A stretch of DNA of 64,000 bases, taken from contig NZ_AP025292.1 of assembly GCF_036492425.1 (NCBI RefSeq), positions 2,604,001 through 2,668,000 of the forward strand, read 5' to 3'. Positions within the stretch are counted from its first letter, which is position 1. Each line of letters opens with the position of its first letter. The DNA is from Persicobacter psychrovividus. GTDB taxonomy: Bacteria; Bacteroidota; Bacteroidia; Cytophagales; Cyclobacteriaceae. The translations under genes and the position numbers were made by a program. Positions 1 through 9,538 of this stretch are shown here, piece after piece. The notes beneath the pieces were generated by a model, which saw only the letters and a program-made list of their open reading frames with translations, searched no databases and was not told the DNA's origin.

Positions 1-296
1 ACAACCAGACTGCTTTGAGTGTGATGCACCAAAAATGGGCTCTTGAAGGCACGGTCCTCAAATTGCAGCTCTCGAGTGTTTTGCAGCAAGATTTACTGGA
101 AAAATTCCGAATGGAGTTGGTGCAGTTCATGAAACTGAAACTCGACAACAGCAACTTCAAACTTGAGGTGAATATTGTAGAAGGGGAAACCAGAAAAATG
201 ATCTACACCCCGAAGGAAAAGTACGTTCACCTGATGGAAAAATACCCCGAGCTGGATAAATTCCGTGAGTTTTTGAATCTTGATTTCGACATGTAA
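1..296 (+). CDS. dnaX: DNA polymerase III subunit gamma/tau, C-terminal end (partial)
   Basis: The reading frame is already open at the left edge and continues to a stop at 294-296, so this is only the last ~97 residues of a longer gene. The sequence resembles the extreme C-terminus of Bacteroidota DnaX: amphipathic helices, then a lysine-rich strand region and a closing acidic/hydrophobic tail (KYPELDKFREFLNLDFDM). In this phylum tau is the clamp-loader subunit that tethers the polymerase core. No catalytic motif is inside the window, so the call rests on the tail only. It converges with the leucine-rich-repeat gene downstream, with 22 bp between the stops. Confidence 0.7.
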   Translation, partial: NQTALSVMHQKWALEGTVLKLQLSSVLQQDLLEKFRMELVQFMKLKLDNSNFKLEVNIVEGETRKMIYTPKEKYVHLMEKYPELDKFREFLNLDFDM

Positions 297-318
297 TCAT
301 CGCCTTGCCATTGGCAAA

Positions 319-1593
319 TCAGTAAGCCAGCATAACACCGCTATCAGCGCAGTCGGCACGAAAATCATTCAGCGAATCCCCCTGAAGTGGGTTCCCCTTC
401 AGGTTCAGCCATAAATATTTAATCGATTGTTTCTGCCACCCTGGCGTTGGCCGCTGATCAATCCTGTTAAAAGACAAATCGCAGCGCACAAGGTTTTTAA
501 AATCAAAAACCTCTACCGGAAAGTGTTCAAAAGCATTACTTTCCAACTGAAGCCCTGTCAGCTTATCCATATTTTTGGCGGATAAGGATAAGGTGTAAAG
601 TTTATTGTGCGATAAATCCAGCCGTTGCAAAAGGGGCAAAAAAGCAATGCCGCCCAGGTCATCTTTCAACTGATTATAACTCAAATCAAGATCCGTGAGC
701 GATTTCATGGCCTCGAAACCATTTGCTGGCAGGCGGTCAAGTTCATTAAAAGACAGGTTGAGGGATTTCAGTTTGGCCATTCGCAAAGCAACCTGAGGAA
801 ATGCATGCAACTCATTCCCCTTCAGGTTAAGGTACTGCAAACTGCCCAGCGCCATCATTCTGCCCGAAAGCAACTCATCAGAAATTTTGTTGGAAGATAA
901 ATCAAGGGAAATCAACTTAGGAAGCTGCTCGAAATTATCGGGCAAATCGGCCATGTCATTCTTTGACAATGACAGCGACTTCAGTGCTGGCAGCTTTGGA
1001 AATCCACCCTGAATTTCCAGCTCGTTACGGTCAAGGCTCAGCTTTTCAAGCGCCCGAAAACGACGCAAGAAGGAAGGTAATTGTTTGATTTTATTATCCG
1101 AGAGATCAAGAGATTCCAGGGATTTCAACTTGCGAATACTGCCTGGAGCGTGTACCCAGCCATGAAAGCGCATCTCAAGATGTTTCACTTGTGGCAACTT
1201 CGGAAACTGCGGATAACCGTCGATCTCCGGCGCCGCCATAGGCACCATACTTGATGCTTGCCGAGGCTCCACCAAACCATTATAAACGATTTTTTCAAGC
1301 TTGGAAAGCCCTGCCATCCATTTCGGGAAATACTTAATCTGCGTTCCAGAAACATCCAGCAGCTCGATATTCTCACACTCTTTCAGCCACAAGGGCATCT
1401 GAACAAGGGTAGAATCATGCAAATGCACCACTTTAAGCGTATCCTTGCGTTGATTCGAAACCAGCTTCAAACTCTCCGTTTTGAAATAATAGTTGGATCT
1501 ACTGACCACCTGGGCCTGGGTGGAAAAGACTGAAAAAGCCATCAAAGTTCCTAACAAGCATTTACACCACCGATTTCGTTTCCAAACAATCAT
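319..1593 (-). CDS. Secreted leucine-rich-repeat protein
   Basis: This is a 424-residue protein. It starts with a basic n-region and a hydrophobic stretch ending in TQAQ (about residue 28), a signal peptide, so it is exported. From roughly residue 130 to 400 it carries about ten leucine-rich repeats of the form LxxLxLxxNxL (for example LESLDLSDNKIKQLP, LISLDLSSNKISD, LQRLDLSHNKL), a curved binding scaffold usually used for protein contacts. There is no C-terminal T9SS sorting domain and no transmembrane helix after the signal peptide, so it may be periplasmic or surface-associated. The partner is unknown. The gene stands alone, divergent from guaA, with an ATG start at 1593. Confidence 0.75.
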   Translation of the reverse strand: MIVWKRNRWCKCLLGTLMAFSVFSTQAQVVSRSNYYFKTESLKLVSNQRKDTLKVVHLHDSTLVQMPLWLKECENIELLDVSGTQIKYFPKWMAGLSKLEKIVYNGLVEPRQASSMVPMAAPEIDGYPQFPKLPQVKHLEMRFHGWVHAPGSIRKLKSLESLDLSDNKIKQLPSFLRRFRALEKLSLDRNELEIQGGFPKLPALKSLSLSKNDMADLPDNFEQLPKLISLDLSSNKISDELLSGRMMALGSLQYLNLKGNELHAFPQVALRMAKLKSLNLSFNELDRLPANGFEAMKSLTDLDLSYNQLKDDLGGIAFLPLLQRLDLSHNKLYTLSLSAKNMDKLTGLQLESNAFEHFPVEVFDFKNLVRCDLSFNRIDQRPTPGWQKQSIKYLWLNLKGNPLQGDSLNDFRADCADSGVMLAY

Positions 1594-1734
1594 AACTCAG
1601 AATTATCCTACAAAAAAACTCTCATTCACAATTACGGCAATCTTTTTCATATCCGCTATACCCATAAAAGGAAATATGTCCTTATAAATTCAAAGTTCCT
1701 TTCCTTTTTTATGTGCGGTTTAAAATCTATCTGT

Positions 1735-1742
1735 TATTTTTG
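1735..1742 (+). promoter_or_regulatory. Bacteroidota -7 box (TATTTTTG) of guaA
   Basis: The octamer TATTTTTG fits the TAnnTTTG -7 consensus of Bacteroidota sigma-A promoters. It ends only 3 nt before the guaA ATG at 1746, so the predicted transcript would be leaderless or nearly so. No clear -33 TTTG is seen at the usual distance. Confidence 0.5.
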
Positions 1743-1745
1743 CGC

Positions 1746-3275
1746 ATGGCTGAACAGATTCTCATTATCGATTCCGGATCACAGGTGACGCAGCTTATTG
1801 CTCGCCGCATCCGTGAAATGAACGTTTATTGTGAGATTCACCCTTACAACAACATCCCTGAAATCAGTGATGACGTTATTGGCGTGATTCTCTCGGGTAG
1901 TCCTTGCTCAGTAAGACAAGACGATGCCCCACAAATTGACACCAACACCCTTCGTGGAAAATTACCGCTTTTGGGGATTTGCTATGGGGCGCAATACCTT
2001 GCGCAGGCACATGGCGGCGAGGTGACTGCAAGTAAAATCCGTGAGTACGGACGTGCACACCTTGAAAGCTTCAATGCTGAAAACCCTTTATTCCAGGGGA
2101 TCTCTCCAAAATCCACTGTTTGGATGTCGCACGGAGACACCATCACAACCCTTCCTGAAAATTTCGAAATTATTGCTTCAACAGAATCTGTTGAGGTGGC
2201 GGCTTTTCATGTAAAAGGAGAGGCTACCTATGGCGTGCAATTCCACCCAGAGGTAACCCACTCTGATGAAGGGGAGCAATTATTGAAAAACTTTGTGGTC
2301 AATATTTGTGGCGCATCCCAAAACTGGACTCCAGACGCTTTTGCCGACACCATGATCGCGGAGCTGAAAGAAAAGTTAGGCGATGACCGTGTAATCCTTG
2401 GACTTTCCGGCGGGGTGGATTCTTCCGTTGCCGCGGTATTGATCCATAAGGCTATTGGCGAAAACCTACACTGTATTTTCGTAAATAACGGGCTTTTGCG
2501 TAAGAATGAATTCAGCGAAGTGCTGAAATCTTATGAAGGCATGGGCTTGAATGTAAAAGGTGTAGATGCCTCTGAGCGTTTTTACGATGCACTGAAAGGG
2601 CTGAAAGATCCTGAAGATAAGCGTAAAGCAATCGGGCGTGTATTTGTGGAGGTTTTCGATGATGAATCTCACAAAGTAGAAAATGCAAAATGGTTGGCAC
2701 AGGGAACAATCTACCCTGATGTGATCGAGTCGGTTTCTGTAAACGGACCATCAGCCACCATTAAATCCCACCATAACGTAGGCGGTTTACCTGACTTCAT
2801 GAAACTGAAAGTTGTGGAGCCTTTACGCAGCCTGTTCAAAGACGGTGTTCGCCGTGTGGGAAAATCTTTGGATATCGACCCGCAGCTTTTGGGTCGCCAC
2901 CCATTCCCAGGGCCAGGTTTGGGCATCCGAATTTTGGGTGATGTAACCCCAGAGAAAGTAAGCATTTTGCAGGAAGTAGATCACATCTTCATTCAGGGCT
3001 TGAGAAAGCACCACCTGTATGATTACGTATGGCAGGCAGGTTCAATGTTGTTGCCCGTACAATCTGTTGGTGTGATGGGCGACGAGCGTACTTACGAATC
3101 CGTAGTTGCATTGCGCGCCGTAACTTCTGTAGATGGAATGACGGCCGACTGGGCAGAACTTCCTCACGAATTTTTGAAAGAGGTTTCTAACGACATCATT
3201 AACCGCGTAAAAGGGGTTAACCGCGTTGTTTATGACATCTCTTCCAAGCCACCAGCAACCATCGAGTGGGAATAA
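1746..3275 (+). CDS. guaA: GMP synthase (glutamine-hydrolysing)
   Basis: It converts XMP, ATP and glutamine to GMP, the last step of de novo guanine nucleotide synthesis. The protein has 509 residues, normal for the family. The N-terminal class-I glutamine amidotransferase domain has the nucleophile Cys79 in GICYGAQ and the His167/Glu169 pair in FHPE. The ATP-pyrophosphatase domain has the loop SGGVDSS at 221-227. The C-terminal dimerisation part contains [11 protein letters not shown] and ends in the usual PPATIEWE. A longer frame opens at a GTG at 1713, but the family N-terminus ([12 protein letters not shown]) fixes the start at the ATG at 1746. It is a single gene with its own terminator. 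Confidence 0.97.
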   Translation: MAEQILIIDSGSQVTQLIARRIREMNVYCEIHPYNNIPEISDDVIGVILSGSPCSVRQDDAPQIDTNTLRGKLPLLGICYGAQYLAQAHGGEVTASKIREYGRAHLESFNAENPLFQGISPKSTVWMSHGDTITTLPENFEIIASTESVEVAAFHVKGEATYGVQFHPEVTHSDEGEQLLKNFVVNICGASQNWTPDAFADTMIAELKEKLGDDRVILGLSGGVDSSVAAVLIHKAIGENLHCIFVNNGLLRKNEFSEVLKSYEGMGLNVKGVDASERFYDALKGLKDPEDKRKAIGRVFVEVFDDESHKVENAKWLAQGTIYPDVIESVSVNGPSATIKSHHNVGGLPDFMKLKVVEPLRSLFKDGVRRVGKSLDIDPQLLGRHPFPGPGLGIRILGDVTPEKVSILQEVDHIFIQGLRKHHLYDYVWQAGSMLLPVQSVGVMGDERTYESVVALRAVTSVDGMTADWAELPHEFLKEVSNDIINRVKGVNRVVYDISSKPPATIEWE

Positions 3276-3298
3276 TCTTCCCTTCTTTATAGATATTC

Positions 3299-3337
3299 AA
3301 AAGCCAGAAGCGTCGTGTTTCTGGCTTTTTCTTTTTT
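3299..3337 (+). terminator. Rho-independent terminator after guaA
   Basis: An 11-bp stem (AAAAGCCAGAA / TTCTGGCTTTT) with a 9-nt loop is followed by a T-rich tract, 23 bp after the guaA stop. Confidence 0.85.
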
Positions 3338-3533
3338 AAAGCCCCCTTCTTTTCGCCCCTGCTCGCCTCTGCTCGTCTCTACACATTCAGTAAATCCCTC
3401 AAAGGCTGTTTATTTACACTCCTTATTTGCATCAGTAAAGAAAAAAAAAGAACTTTACAGCCATAACATGCATAGGTGTGGCCTGTAACCAATCAGCTAA
3501 CCTTTAACTTCAATGGAAACCAAGACACATACC

Positions 3534-5360
3534 ATGAAAAATAAATACCTTTTACCGCTTATCTTGCTGATGCTGTGTTGCTCAACACTTACATTTGCAC
3601 AAAAAAGCAACCCTCAGCAGGTTTTTCTTAAGGGAAAGGATTTTTACAAGAACAAAAAATACCTGATGGCTATGGAGGTCTTCCGACCTTTTACTGAAAA
3701 TGCCTTCAATTCTGACATCAATCCGTATGCGCAATTTTACTACGGACTTTCCGCTTATCAGGCAGGACAAAAAGAAGTCGCGCGTAATACTTTCCGTAAC
3801 CTGAGCAACAGTTATCCTTCCTGGAAGCAGATTGACGAAGTTCAGTTCTGGCTTGGACGTTCCTACCTTGAAGAAGGTAATTACGCCTCTGCTTTTGCCA
3901 ATTTCGCCAAAATCAAAAACAGTAAAACCAAACAACAGGCACAAGCCTTTCAGGGACTGAATTTTGAAAAAATTGACCTGTTCAAGCTTCAGGGACTACA
4001 GGAGCGTTTCCCTTCTGAAGCAGGATTGGGCGAGGCACTGGCCAACAAAATTATTCAGCAGCCGATCACCGAACAAGACCGTGAGCTATTGGCTAAATTG
4101 GTCGCTGACTTTAAGCTTGACGGCAGCCGATATGCGCATTCTGATATCAGAAAGAGCGAAAGAAAAGCGGTTTACCATGTGGCCGTGATGTTGCCTTTCA
4201 GATACGACACCACCCATCAGTACCAAAACAGAAAAAACTTTTCGTGGCAAATTTATGAAGGTGTGAAGCAGGCCAAAGAGCAGCTTGGCCGCATGGGCAT
4301 TCAAATTCAGTTGATGGCTTATGACACCTACAAAGATGAAGCAAAAACCCGTGAGTTCCTCAATGATCCAGCACTGAAAAAGGTAGACCTGATCATCGGG
4401 CCGCTTTATCCTGGACCATCAAAGGCGGTAACCGAATTTTCCTTTGCGCATCAGATCAACATGATCAACCCGATTTCCCAAAATACCGATATCATCGCCC
4501 AAAACCCGTTCAGCTTCCTGATGAAGCCAAGCAGCAAAACGGTGGGCATTGCAGCAGGGCAATTGGTCAAAAAAACAATGCCTGAAGTAACTCTTGATGA
4601 GCAACTCGATACGCTCAAGCAAAACGTTGTGATCGTTTACACTGATAATAGTAATGACTCCACAACGGCTTATAACTATATGCAACAGCTTGAAAGTACA
4701 CATTACCATATTAACCACATTCTGAAAATCAGAAAAGGGGAAGAGCAGTCGGTCATCAACTACTTTACTGAAAAGGAAGAAGTTGCCATTCCTGACAGCG
4801 TTCTGGTAACTTTGCCAGAGGATGCCCCAACGACTGAGGAAAAGTTCGTGATTCGACAGGACAGCATCGATCAGGTGATGGTGGCTTCAAGCAATGCCAA
4901 CCTTGCGGCAAGTGTTTTATCAGCCCTAACTACCCGCGACGATAATATCTCGCTGATCGGGGAGGCCTCATGGCTCTCTAATCCGCAAATGCCACTCGAT
5001 GCCATCACCAAACTGGACACTTACCTGATGGCGCCAAATTATATCGATACCGAAAGCAACAGTTATCAGGCGTTTGCACAGCGTTATACGGAAAAGGCGA
5101 ATCAGTTCCCTACCAAGTTCGTTTGCGCGGGCTACGAAGCGCTTTTCACTTTCGGAAAGATGATGAATGAATTTGGAAACCGTCCACAATTGCAACTCAC
5201 TGACGGCCCTGTAAAAGGTGCCCTTGTCAATAAACATATTTTTTATTCCGCCAACGATGACCGTTGCGTTCCTGTGCTTCATTTTGAAGATGGTGACTTT
5301 AAAATGGTCGATCAGGTAATCGTCAAAACGGAGGATACTGCCTCCACAGACGACAAATAA
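3534..5360 (+). CDS. LpoA-like lipoprotein-class protein: TPR repeats plus periplasmic-binding fold
   Basis: A signal peptide (MKNKYLLPLILLMLCC...TFAQ) leads to about 150 residues of TPR-like helical repeats (FYKNKKYLMAMEVF, YYGLSAYQAGQKEVARNTF, FWLGRSYLEEGNYASAF). A type-I periplasmic-binding fold follows (VAVMLPFRY..., GVKQAKEQL, LIIGPLYPGPSKAV, INPISQNTD). This order matches the LppC/LpoA family, which in Proteobacteria activates penicillin-binding proteins; in Bacteroidota such proteins are usually annotated as ABC amino-acid binding proteins, without proof. Although the N-region has two cysteines, no clean lipobox is seen. The ATG at 3534 is preferred over the in-frame ATG at 3513 because it starts the signal peptide directly. 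hemL follows after 8 bp, so the two are probably co-transcribed. Confidence 0.7.
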   Translation: MKNKYLLPLILLMLCCSTLTFAQKSNPQQVFLKGKDFYKNKKYLMAMEVFRPFTENAFNSDINPYAQFYYGLSAYQAGQKEVARNTFRNLSNSYPSWKQIDEVQFWLGRSYLEEGNYASAFANFAKIKNSKTKQQAQAFQGLNFEKIDLFKLQGLQERFPSEAGLGEALANKIIQQPITEQDRELLAKLVADFKLDGSRYAHSDIRKSERKAVYHVAVMLPFRYDTTHQYQNRKNFSWQIYEGVKQAKEQLGRMGIQIQLMAYDTYKDEAKTREFLNDPALKKVDLIIGPLYPGPSKAVTEFSFAHQINMINPISQNTDIIAQNPFSFLMKPSSKTVGIAAGQLVKKTMPEVTLDEQLDTLKQNVVIVYTDNSNDSTTAYNYMQQLESTHYHINHILKIRKGEEQSVINYFTEKEEVAIPDSVLVTLPEDAPTTEEKFVIRQDSIDQVMVASSNANLAASVLSALTTRDDNISLIGEASWLSNPQMPLDAITKLDTYLMAPNYIDTESNSYQAFAQRYTEKANQFPTKFVCAGYEALFTFGKMMNEFGNRPQLQLTDGPVKGALVNKHIFYSANDDRCVPVLHFEDGDFKMVDQVIVKTEDTASTDDK

Positions 5361-5368
5361 TTTTAGCT

Positions 5369-6661
5369 ATGATTACTAAAGACAAAAGCCAAGCCTTATT
5401 TGAAGAGGCTCAAAATTATATTCCTGGAGGGGTAAACTCTCCTGTACGCGCCTTCAAAGCTGTTGGGGGCAATCCATTATTCATCAAAAGTGCCAAAGGG
5501 GCTTATATGTATGATGTGGATGGCAATGCTTATGTGGACCTGATTAACTCTTGGGGGCCAATGATTTTTGGTCATGCCGACGATGCCGTATTGGAAGCGG
5601 TACAAAAAGCCATTCCTGCATCGCTCTCTTTCGGTGCTCCGGGCGCTTCTGAAGTGGAAATCGCCGCTTTAATCACCGACCTTTTCCCATCGATAGAAAA
5701 AGTGCGCATGGTCAACTCCGGAACAGAGGCAACCATGTCGGCCATTCGTTTGGCGCGTGGCTACACTGGCCGCGAGAAGATGATCAAGTTTGAAGGCTGT
5801 TACCACGGTCATGGTGATTCTTTTCTGATTGCTGCCGGTTCAGGTGCGATCACAATGGGAGAACCTAACTCACCGGGGGTAACTGTCGGCACAGCCAAAG
5901 ATACCCTTACAGCACCTTACAATAACCTTGAGGCTGTAAAAACTTTAGTAGCGGCCAACAAAAACGAAGTAGCGGCGATCATTCTTGAGCCTGTTGCAGG
6001 AAACATGGGCTGTGTATTACCGCACGAGGGCTATTTGCAAGGCTTGCGTGAAATTTGCGATCAGGAAGGAATTCTATTGATTGTGGATGAGGTAATGACA
6101 GGCTTCCGTTTAGCGGCAGGTGGAGCACAGGAGGTATTTGATGTTCGTGCAGATATCACTACTCTCGGAAAAATTATCGGTGGCGGTATGCCCGTAGGTG
6201 CCTATGGAGGAAAGCGCGAAATCATGGATTACGTTTCTCCTCAGGGACCGGTATATCAGGCAGGAACGCTTTCTGGAAACCCAATTTCCATGGCCGCAGG
6301 TTTGGCGCAGCTGAACAAGCTGAAAGCTGACAAAGACCTTTATAACCGTCTTGCAGAGAAAACAGAACGCATTGAAGCAGGGATTAAAAAGAACCTTAAA
6401 GAACTTGGGCTGAATTACACGACCAATCGCATCGGTTCTATGTTCACGCTATTTTTCACCGATCAGCATGTAACCAATTTCGAGGAAGCCAAAGCATGTG
6501 ATCTGACCCTCTTCGGTAAATTCTTCAACACCATGCTCGAAGAAGGCGTTTACCTTCCACCGAGTCAGTTTGAATCATGGTTTATCTCTGACGCCCTTGG
6601 TGATAAAGAAATCGATCAGATTATCAGTGCCTCTTATAAAGCACTGAAAAATTTATCCTAA
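5369..6661 (+). CDS. hemL: Glutamate-1-semialdehyde 2,1-aminomutase
   Basis: This PLP enzyme turns glutamate-1-semialdehyde into 5-aminolevulinate in the C5 haem pathway. The 430-residue length and the motifs are typical: the N-terminal IPGGVNSPVRAF, the phosphate-binding NSGTEATM at 116-123, VDEVMTGFR at 239-247, and the PLP-binding Lys268 in TTLGKIIGGG. The start ATG at 5369 is 8 bp after the stop of the LpoA-like gene, suggesting one transcript, although no functional link between the two is evident. After the stop comes a 371-bp region without genes. Confidence 0.97.
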   Translation: MITKDKSQALFEEAQNYIPGGVNSPVRAFKAVGGNPLFIKSAKGAYMYDVDGNAYVDLINSWGPMIFGHADDAVLEAVQKAIPASLSFGAPGASEVEIAALITDLFPSIEKVRMVNSGTEATMSAIRLARGYTGREKMIKFEGCYHGHGDSFLIAAGSGAITMGEPNSPGVTVGTAKDTLTAPYNNLEAVKTLVAANKNEVAAIILEPVAGNMGCVLPHEGYLQGLREICDQEGILLIVDEVMTGFRLAAGGAQEVFDVRADITTLGKIIGGGMPVGAYGGKREIMDYVSPQGPVYQAGTLSGNPISMAAGLAQLNKLKADKDLYNRLAEKTERIEAGIKKNLKELGLNYTTNRIGSMFTLFFTDQHVTNFEEAKACDLTLFGKFFNTMLEEGVYLPPSQFESWFISDALGDKEIDQIISASYKALKNLS

Positions 6662-7032
6662 AACAGCGGTGGAGCAAATAAGACTTCAGCAGTATTGCAT
6701 ACCATGCAACAGCTGATACGTGCGTGGCGATCGGTGGACTCCCCTCCTCCGATCCCTACGCACAAGTCTACTCCTGACTTTTTGTGGAACGGCAGTTCGG
6801 TCGCCTTTAAAGAAACCGACTTTGGATTTCCATGAATAATATTGGATAGGACACCTTAAATACACCGCTTTTTTTACCTCAAATATTACATTTAAATATA
6901 CTGCTCACTCCCCTTATTCGGTGACTTTGTCTTTAAATGAACGATACTCCATATACTCTTTTTATACTAAAAATGGATTATCACACTTTTTTAGTATATT
7001 GAGGCTTAAAGTTAATATTTTTATAATATTAC
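6662..7032. other. Intergenic region after hemL, 371 bp
   Basis: No open frame of note. It contains the hairpin at 6721-6762 and, from about 6840 on, a very AT-rich stretch that probably holds the promoter of the gene at 7033. No clear TAnnTTTG box could be fixed. Confidence 0.6.
6721..6762. repeat. Long hairpin in intergenic DNA
   Basis: Arms 6721-6734 (TGCGTGGCGATCGG) and 6749-6762 (CCGATCCCTACGCA) pair at 13 of 14 positions, counting one G-T pair, around a 14-nt loop. No T-run follows, so it is not a classical terminator. It could be an RNA structure at the 3' end of the hemL transcript or a REP-like palindrome. Confidence 0.6.
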
Positions 7033-8118
7033 ATGAATCTCAACATTAACCCAACAGCTGTGCTTATGGCGCGGATACCTTTTATCTCGACCGTCCTTTT
7101 AGGTCTCCTATTTCATATTCCTGCTTTTGCTCAATCTGTAAAAAGCGTGACTTACGATGAACTCTATGACGAACCATACGAGATCAATAAGTTATTTATG
7201 AAACTTCAGCCCGTAATCACAGAATACAACAGCATTAATATGTATGTTGGTTTTGGATTGGAGGCCGAGTATTACCACGAGTCCCTACTGGACATCAAGG
7301 CCAATTTCAGAAGATCCTACGGGCAAAAATTTGACCTGATGCAGGACCTTTCCAGCAAGAACAATATCCAGACGGTGAATAATATCCCTACGGTCACCAA
7401 AGCGGCGATGTCGGGAGAATTAATCGGTACTTACCATATCAAAGACTTTGAAAAGGATACTGAAACCAAGATGATCCTTTACCGAAGCAGCTACCGCCGC
7501 AGCAACAAGTGGCGATCAAAAGTACCTGATCACATTAAGGTTCCTTCAAAAGTCCGCAAAATTATCGGTGGACGTTTCGGTCCCTATTTTCAAGGTTCAG
7601 GTATGGATGTCAGGCTGGCTATGGACAAACAAGGTATTGAGAGCCTTCAGGGCGCAGGACCTGAAAATGTCGATCAAACCCTGACCCCTAACGATCCAAA
7701 CCAATTCCCTGATGGCGTTCCGTCATTATACACCAATCAGTCGTCACTCGGCTTTGCATTGGGGGGATCACTCTCCTGGATCAAGAATTTTGCAATTAAG
7801 CCGACAAGAACGTTCGCCTCTACAGCAAGTGACATGATCATCACGACTTATTTTGATGTGCTGATCGCCCCTTGGAACACGATAGAGAACTTCAATTATA
7901 AAGGTGTAGAATATGACGCTTCAGTAATTAAACATACCGCTGTAGGGTTCCGAGCAGGGGTCGACGGAAAATTCAACCGAGAATTTGGCTGGGGTTACGG
8001 CGCCGAAATGGGGATGCGCCCAGGTGTTCAAAAACAAACATTTTTTGCCGTTATAAAAATCAGTATTCCAATTTTCAGCACCAACCTGAACCACGAAGTG
8101 GAAGCGTTCAGCAAGTAA
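7033..8118 (+). CDS. Exported protein of unknown function, probable outer-membrane beta-barrel
   Basis: I do not recognise the family. The 361-residue protein has a hydrophobic segment ending in HIPAFAQ (about residue 34), a signal peptide; a second ATG at 7066 would give a shorter n-region. The mature part alternates polar and hydrophobic residues and is rich in aromatic residues and glycine near the end (GVDGKFNREFGWGYGAEMGMRPG, then FFAVIKISIPIF), as expected for membrane-spanning beta strands. A loop near residues 205-235 is rich in N, P and Q. It stands alone and is followed by a perfect palindromic terminator. Confidence 0.55.
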   Translation: MNLNINPTAVLMARIPFISTVLLGLLFHIPAFAQSVKSVTYDELYDEPYEINKLFMKLQPVITEYNSINMYVGFGLEAEYYHESLLDIKANFRRSYGQKFDLMQDLSSKNNIQTVNNIPTVTKAAMSGELIGTYHIKDFEKDTETKMILYRSSYRRSNKWRSKVPDHIKVPSKVRKIIGGRFGPYFQGSGMDVRLAMDKQGIESLQGAGPENVDQTLTPNDPNQFPDGVPSLYTNQSSLGFALGGSLSWIKNFAIKPTRTFASTASDMIITTYFDVLIAPWNTIENFNYKGVEYDASVIKHTAVGFRAGVDGKFNREFGWGYGAEMGMRPGVQKQTFFAVIKISIPIFSTNLNHEVEAFSK

Positions 8119-8134
8119 GAAAATAACATAAAAC

Positions 8135-8166
8135 AAAAAGCCTGTTGATCAACAGGCTTTTTATTT
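8135..8166 (+). terminator. Palindromic terminator
   Basis: Positions 8135-8162 form a perfect 28-bp palindrome (arm AAAAAGCCTGTTGA) that ends in T5, then ATTT. The palindrome works on either strand, but only the plus strand has a gene ending here. Confidence 0.8.
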
Positions 8167-8240
8167 GACAAAACCAACATTACGCAAATAGTTTTAGATT
8201 TTATTCGTATTTTTACAAAAGACCAATCACCTATTATTAT

Positions 8241-8978
8241 ATGTTCTTTAAAGTGATCAAGATTTCTCTCGGTTTAGCATTCGTTAGTTTGCTCTTCACA
8301 GCAAATAGTGCTTTAGCCCAACTGATTGACTCCAAAGAGAGTACCATTTCAGTGGAAGCTACAGGAATGTTTTCTGCGAGTCCTGATATTGTCAATTTAT
8401 CCATTAACCTTGAAGGGCGTGACGAGATATTTGCCCGGGCACTGGATTTACTCAATACCAAATCCGAAAATATCACAGAAGCATTGCTTAAAGCAGGCTT
8501 GAAAAAAGAACAGCTGTTTACCGCCGATTATCAAATCAGGCAAAATATGCAATACAACAAGGAAAGCCGTAAAAGTGAAATTGTTGGATATATTGCCAGC
8601 CATGCACTGACGCTGCAACTTCCTTTAGATAATCAGCAGATCAAAAAAGTCATTTCAGCCATCAGTAAGGCAGATGCCAACGCACTCTTTCACGTCTCTT
8701 TTGCCCTGAAAGACGCCAATAAAGCCAAGGAAAAAGCGCTTGCCAATGCAGTGCTGCAGGCACAGCAAAAAGCACTGATCATTTGCAAAGCCGCTGACCT
8801 CAAACTTGGCAGCATTAACCGTGTGGAATTCAACGAACAGTTTGGCGGAACACCTTACCAGCGATTAAATGGGGCGAAAAAATACGATATGGAAATGAGT
8901 GGTAATATCCCTGAATTTACCCCTTCAAACATCACCGTAACGCAGTCTGTGAAAATTCTATATAATTTTGAGCAATAG
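8241..8978 (+). CDS. SIMPL-domain (DUF541, YggE/BP26-like) exported protein
   Basis: The 245-residue protein starts with a signal peptide (LAFVSLLFTANSALAQ). The rest is a single SIMPL domain: ISVEATGMFSASPDIVNLSINLEG, then a helix with paired K/E residues (LLNTKSENITEALLKAGLKKEQLFTADYQI), GYIASHALTLQL and a second helix KAKEKALANAVLQAQQKALIICKAADLKLG. YggE-type proteins are periplasmic, form ring-like oligomers in some species, and have been linked to oxidative stress; the exact role is unknown. It stands alone, with the ATG at 8241 in an AT-rich promoter region. Confidence 0.85.
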   Translation: MFFKVIKISLGLAFVSLLFTANSALAQLIDSKESTISVEATGMFSASPDIVNLSINLEGRDEIFARALDLLNTKSENITEALLKAGLKKEQLFTADYQIRQNMQYNKESRKSEIVGYIASHALTLQLPLDNQQIKKVISAISKADANALFHVSFALKDANKAKEKALANAVLQAQQKALIICKAADLKLGSINRVEFNEQFGGTPYQRLNGAKKYDMEMSGNIPEFTPSNITVTQSVKILYNFEQ

Positions 8979-9055
8979 TTACGGTTTTCTAACTTAGAAA
9001 GCACTACTCATAATAGAAAGACAATAAGTGAATTACCTATATTAAATATCCCGAC

Positions 9056-9280
9056 ATGAAAAAAAGTATCTTCCTTTTTGGGGTTGTACAAACGATCGTT
9101 TGGGGATTGTTTTTTCTGAACACTGACAAGGAAAATAATGCGAATGAATTGGCGAATCCACAACAATGGACACCCGACCAGCAGGCTAATTTTCCCTTTC
9201 TGACTAAAAACACCTTAGAAAAACAATTACAAAAAGATCAATTGGAGCAGGCGAAAGAGCCGCTTATTTATACCAATTAA
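9056..9280 (+). CDS. Small membrane-anchored protein of unknown function
   Basis: The 74-residue protein has one N-terminal hydrophobic segment (SIFLFGVVQTIVWGLFFLN) and then a hydrophilic, Q/N/E-rich tail. The segment has no obvious signal-peptidase site, so it is probably an anchor with the tail outside. Family unknown. A small MKK start, an upstream AT-rich region and a strong terminator directly behind support a real gene. Confidence is limited because of its size. Confidence 0.5.
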   Translation: MKKSIFLFGVVQTIVWGLFFLNTDKENNANELANPQQWTPDQQANFPFLTKNTLEKQLQKDQLEQAKEPLIYTN

Positions 9281-9321
9281 CTCCATCGGAGGCCCCCCAT
9301 TTTAGTCTCCACCTAAATAAC

Positions 9322-9367
9322 AGTCCAATAATCCTTAGTGATACTAAGTATTATTGGACTTTTTTTT
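9322..9367 (+). terminator. Strong rho-independent terminator
   Basis: An 18-bp stem with one mismatch (arms 9322-9339 and 9343-9360) and a 3-nt loop is followed by T7. Confidence 0.9.
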
Positions 9368-9494
9368 GTGCCTGCGCACCGCTCCGCCCCACCTATCAAG
9401 GTTATGCCCCGCTGAACTGAAATCATTTTGAATTCTTCAATCAATCGTTCAACTTGCCGGTGTGTATCCATCAATCATCAACCTCACCGAACAG

Positions 9495-9534
9495 GTGTAC
9501 GCCTCCGACCATAATACTGTCCGGAAGCGTACAC
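9495..9534. promoter_or_regulatory. Inverted repeat overlapping the receptor promoter, candidate operator
   Basis: Arms 9495-9507 (GTGTACGCCTCCG) and 9522-9534 (CGGAAGCGTACAC) match at 12 of 13 positions, separated by 14 nt. The repeat ends 4 bp before the TAATTTTG box and covers the place where the -33 element should be. This placement suggests a repressor or activator site; a cruciform or RNA hairpin is less likely because it lies upstream of the probable start of transcription. Confidence 0.45.
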
Positions 9535-9538
9535 AATT

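Noticed and set aside
1713-1745. Extended start of guaA at GTG 1713
   Set aside because: The added residues are not part of the family and include the -7 box.
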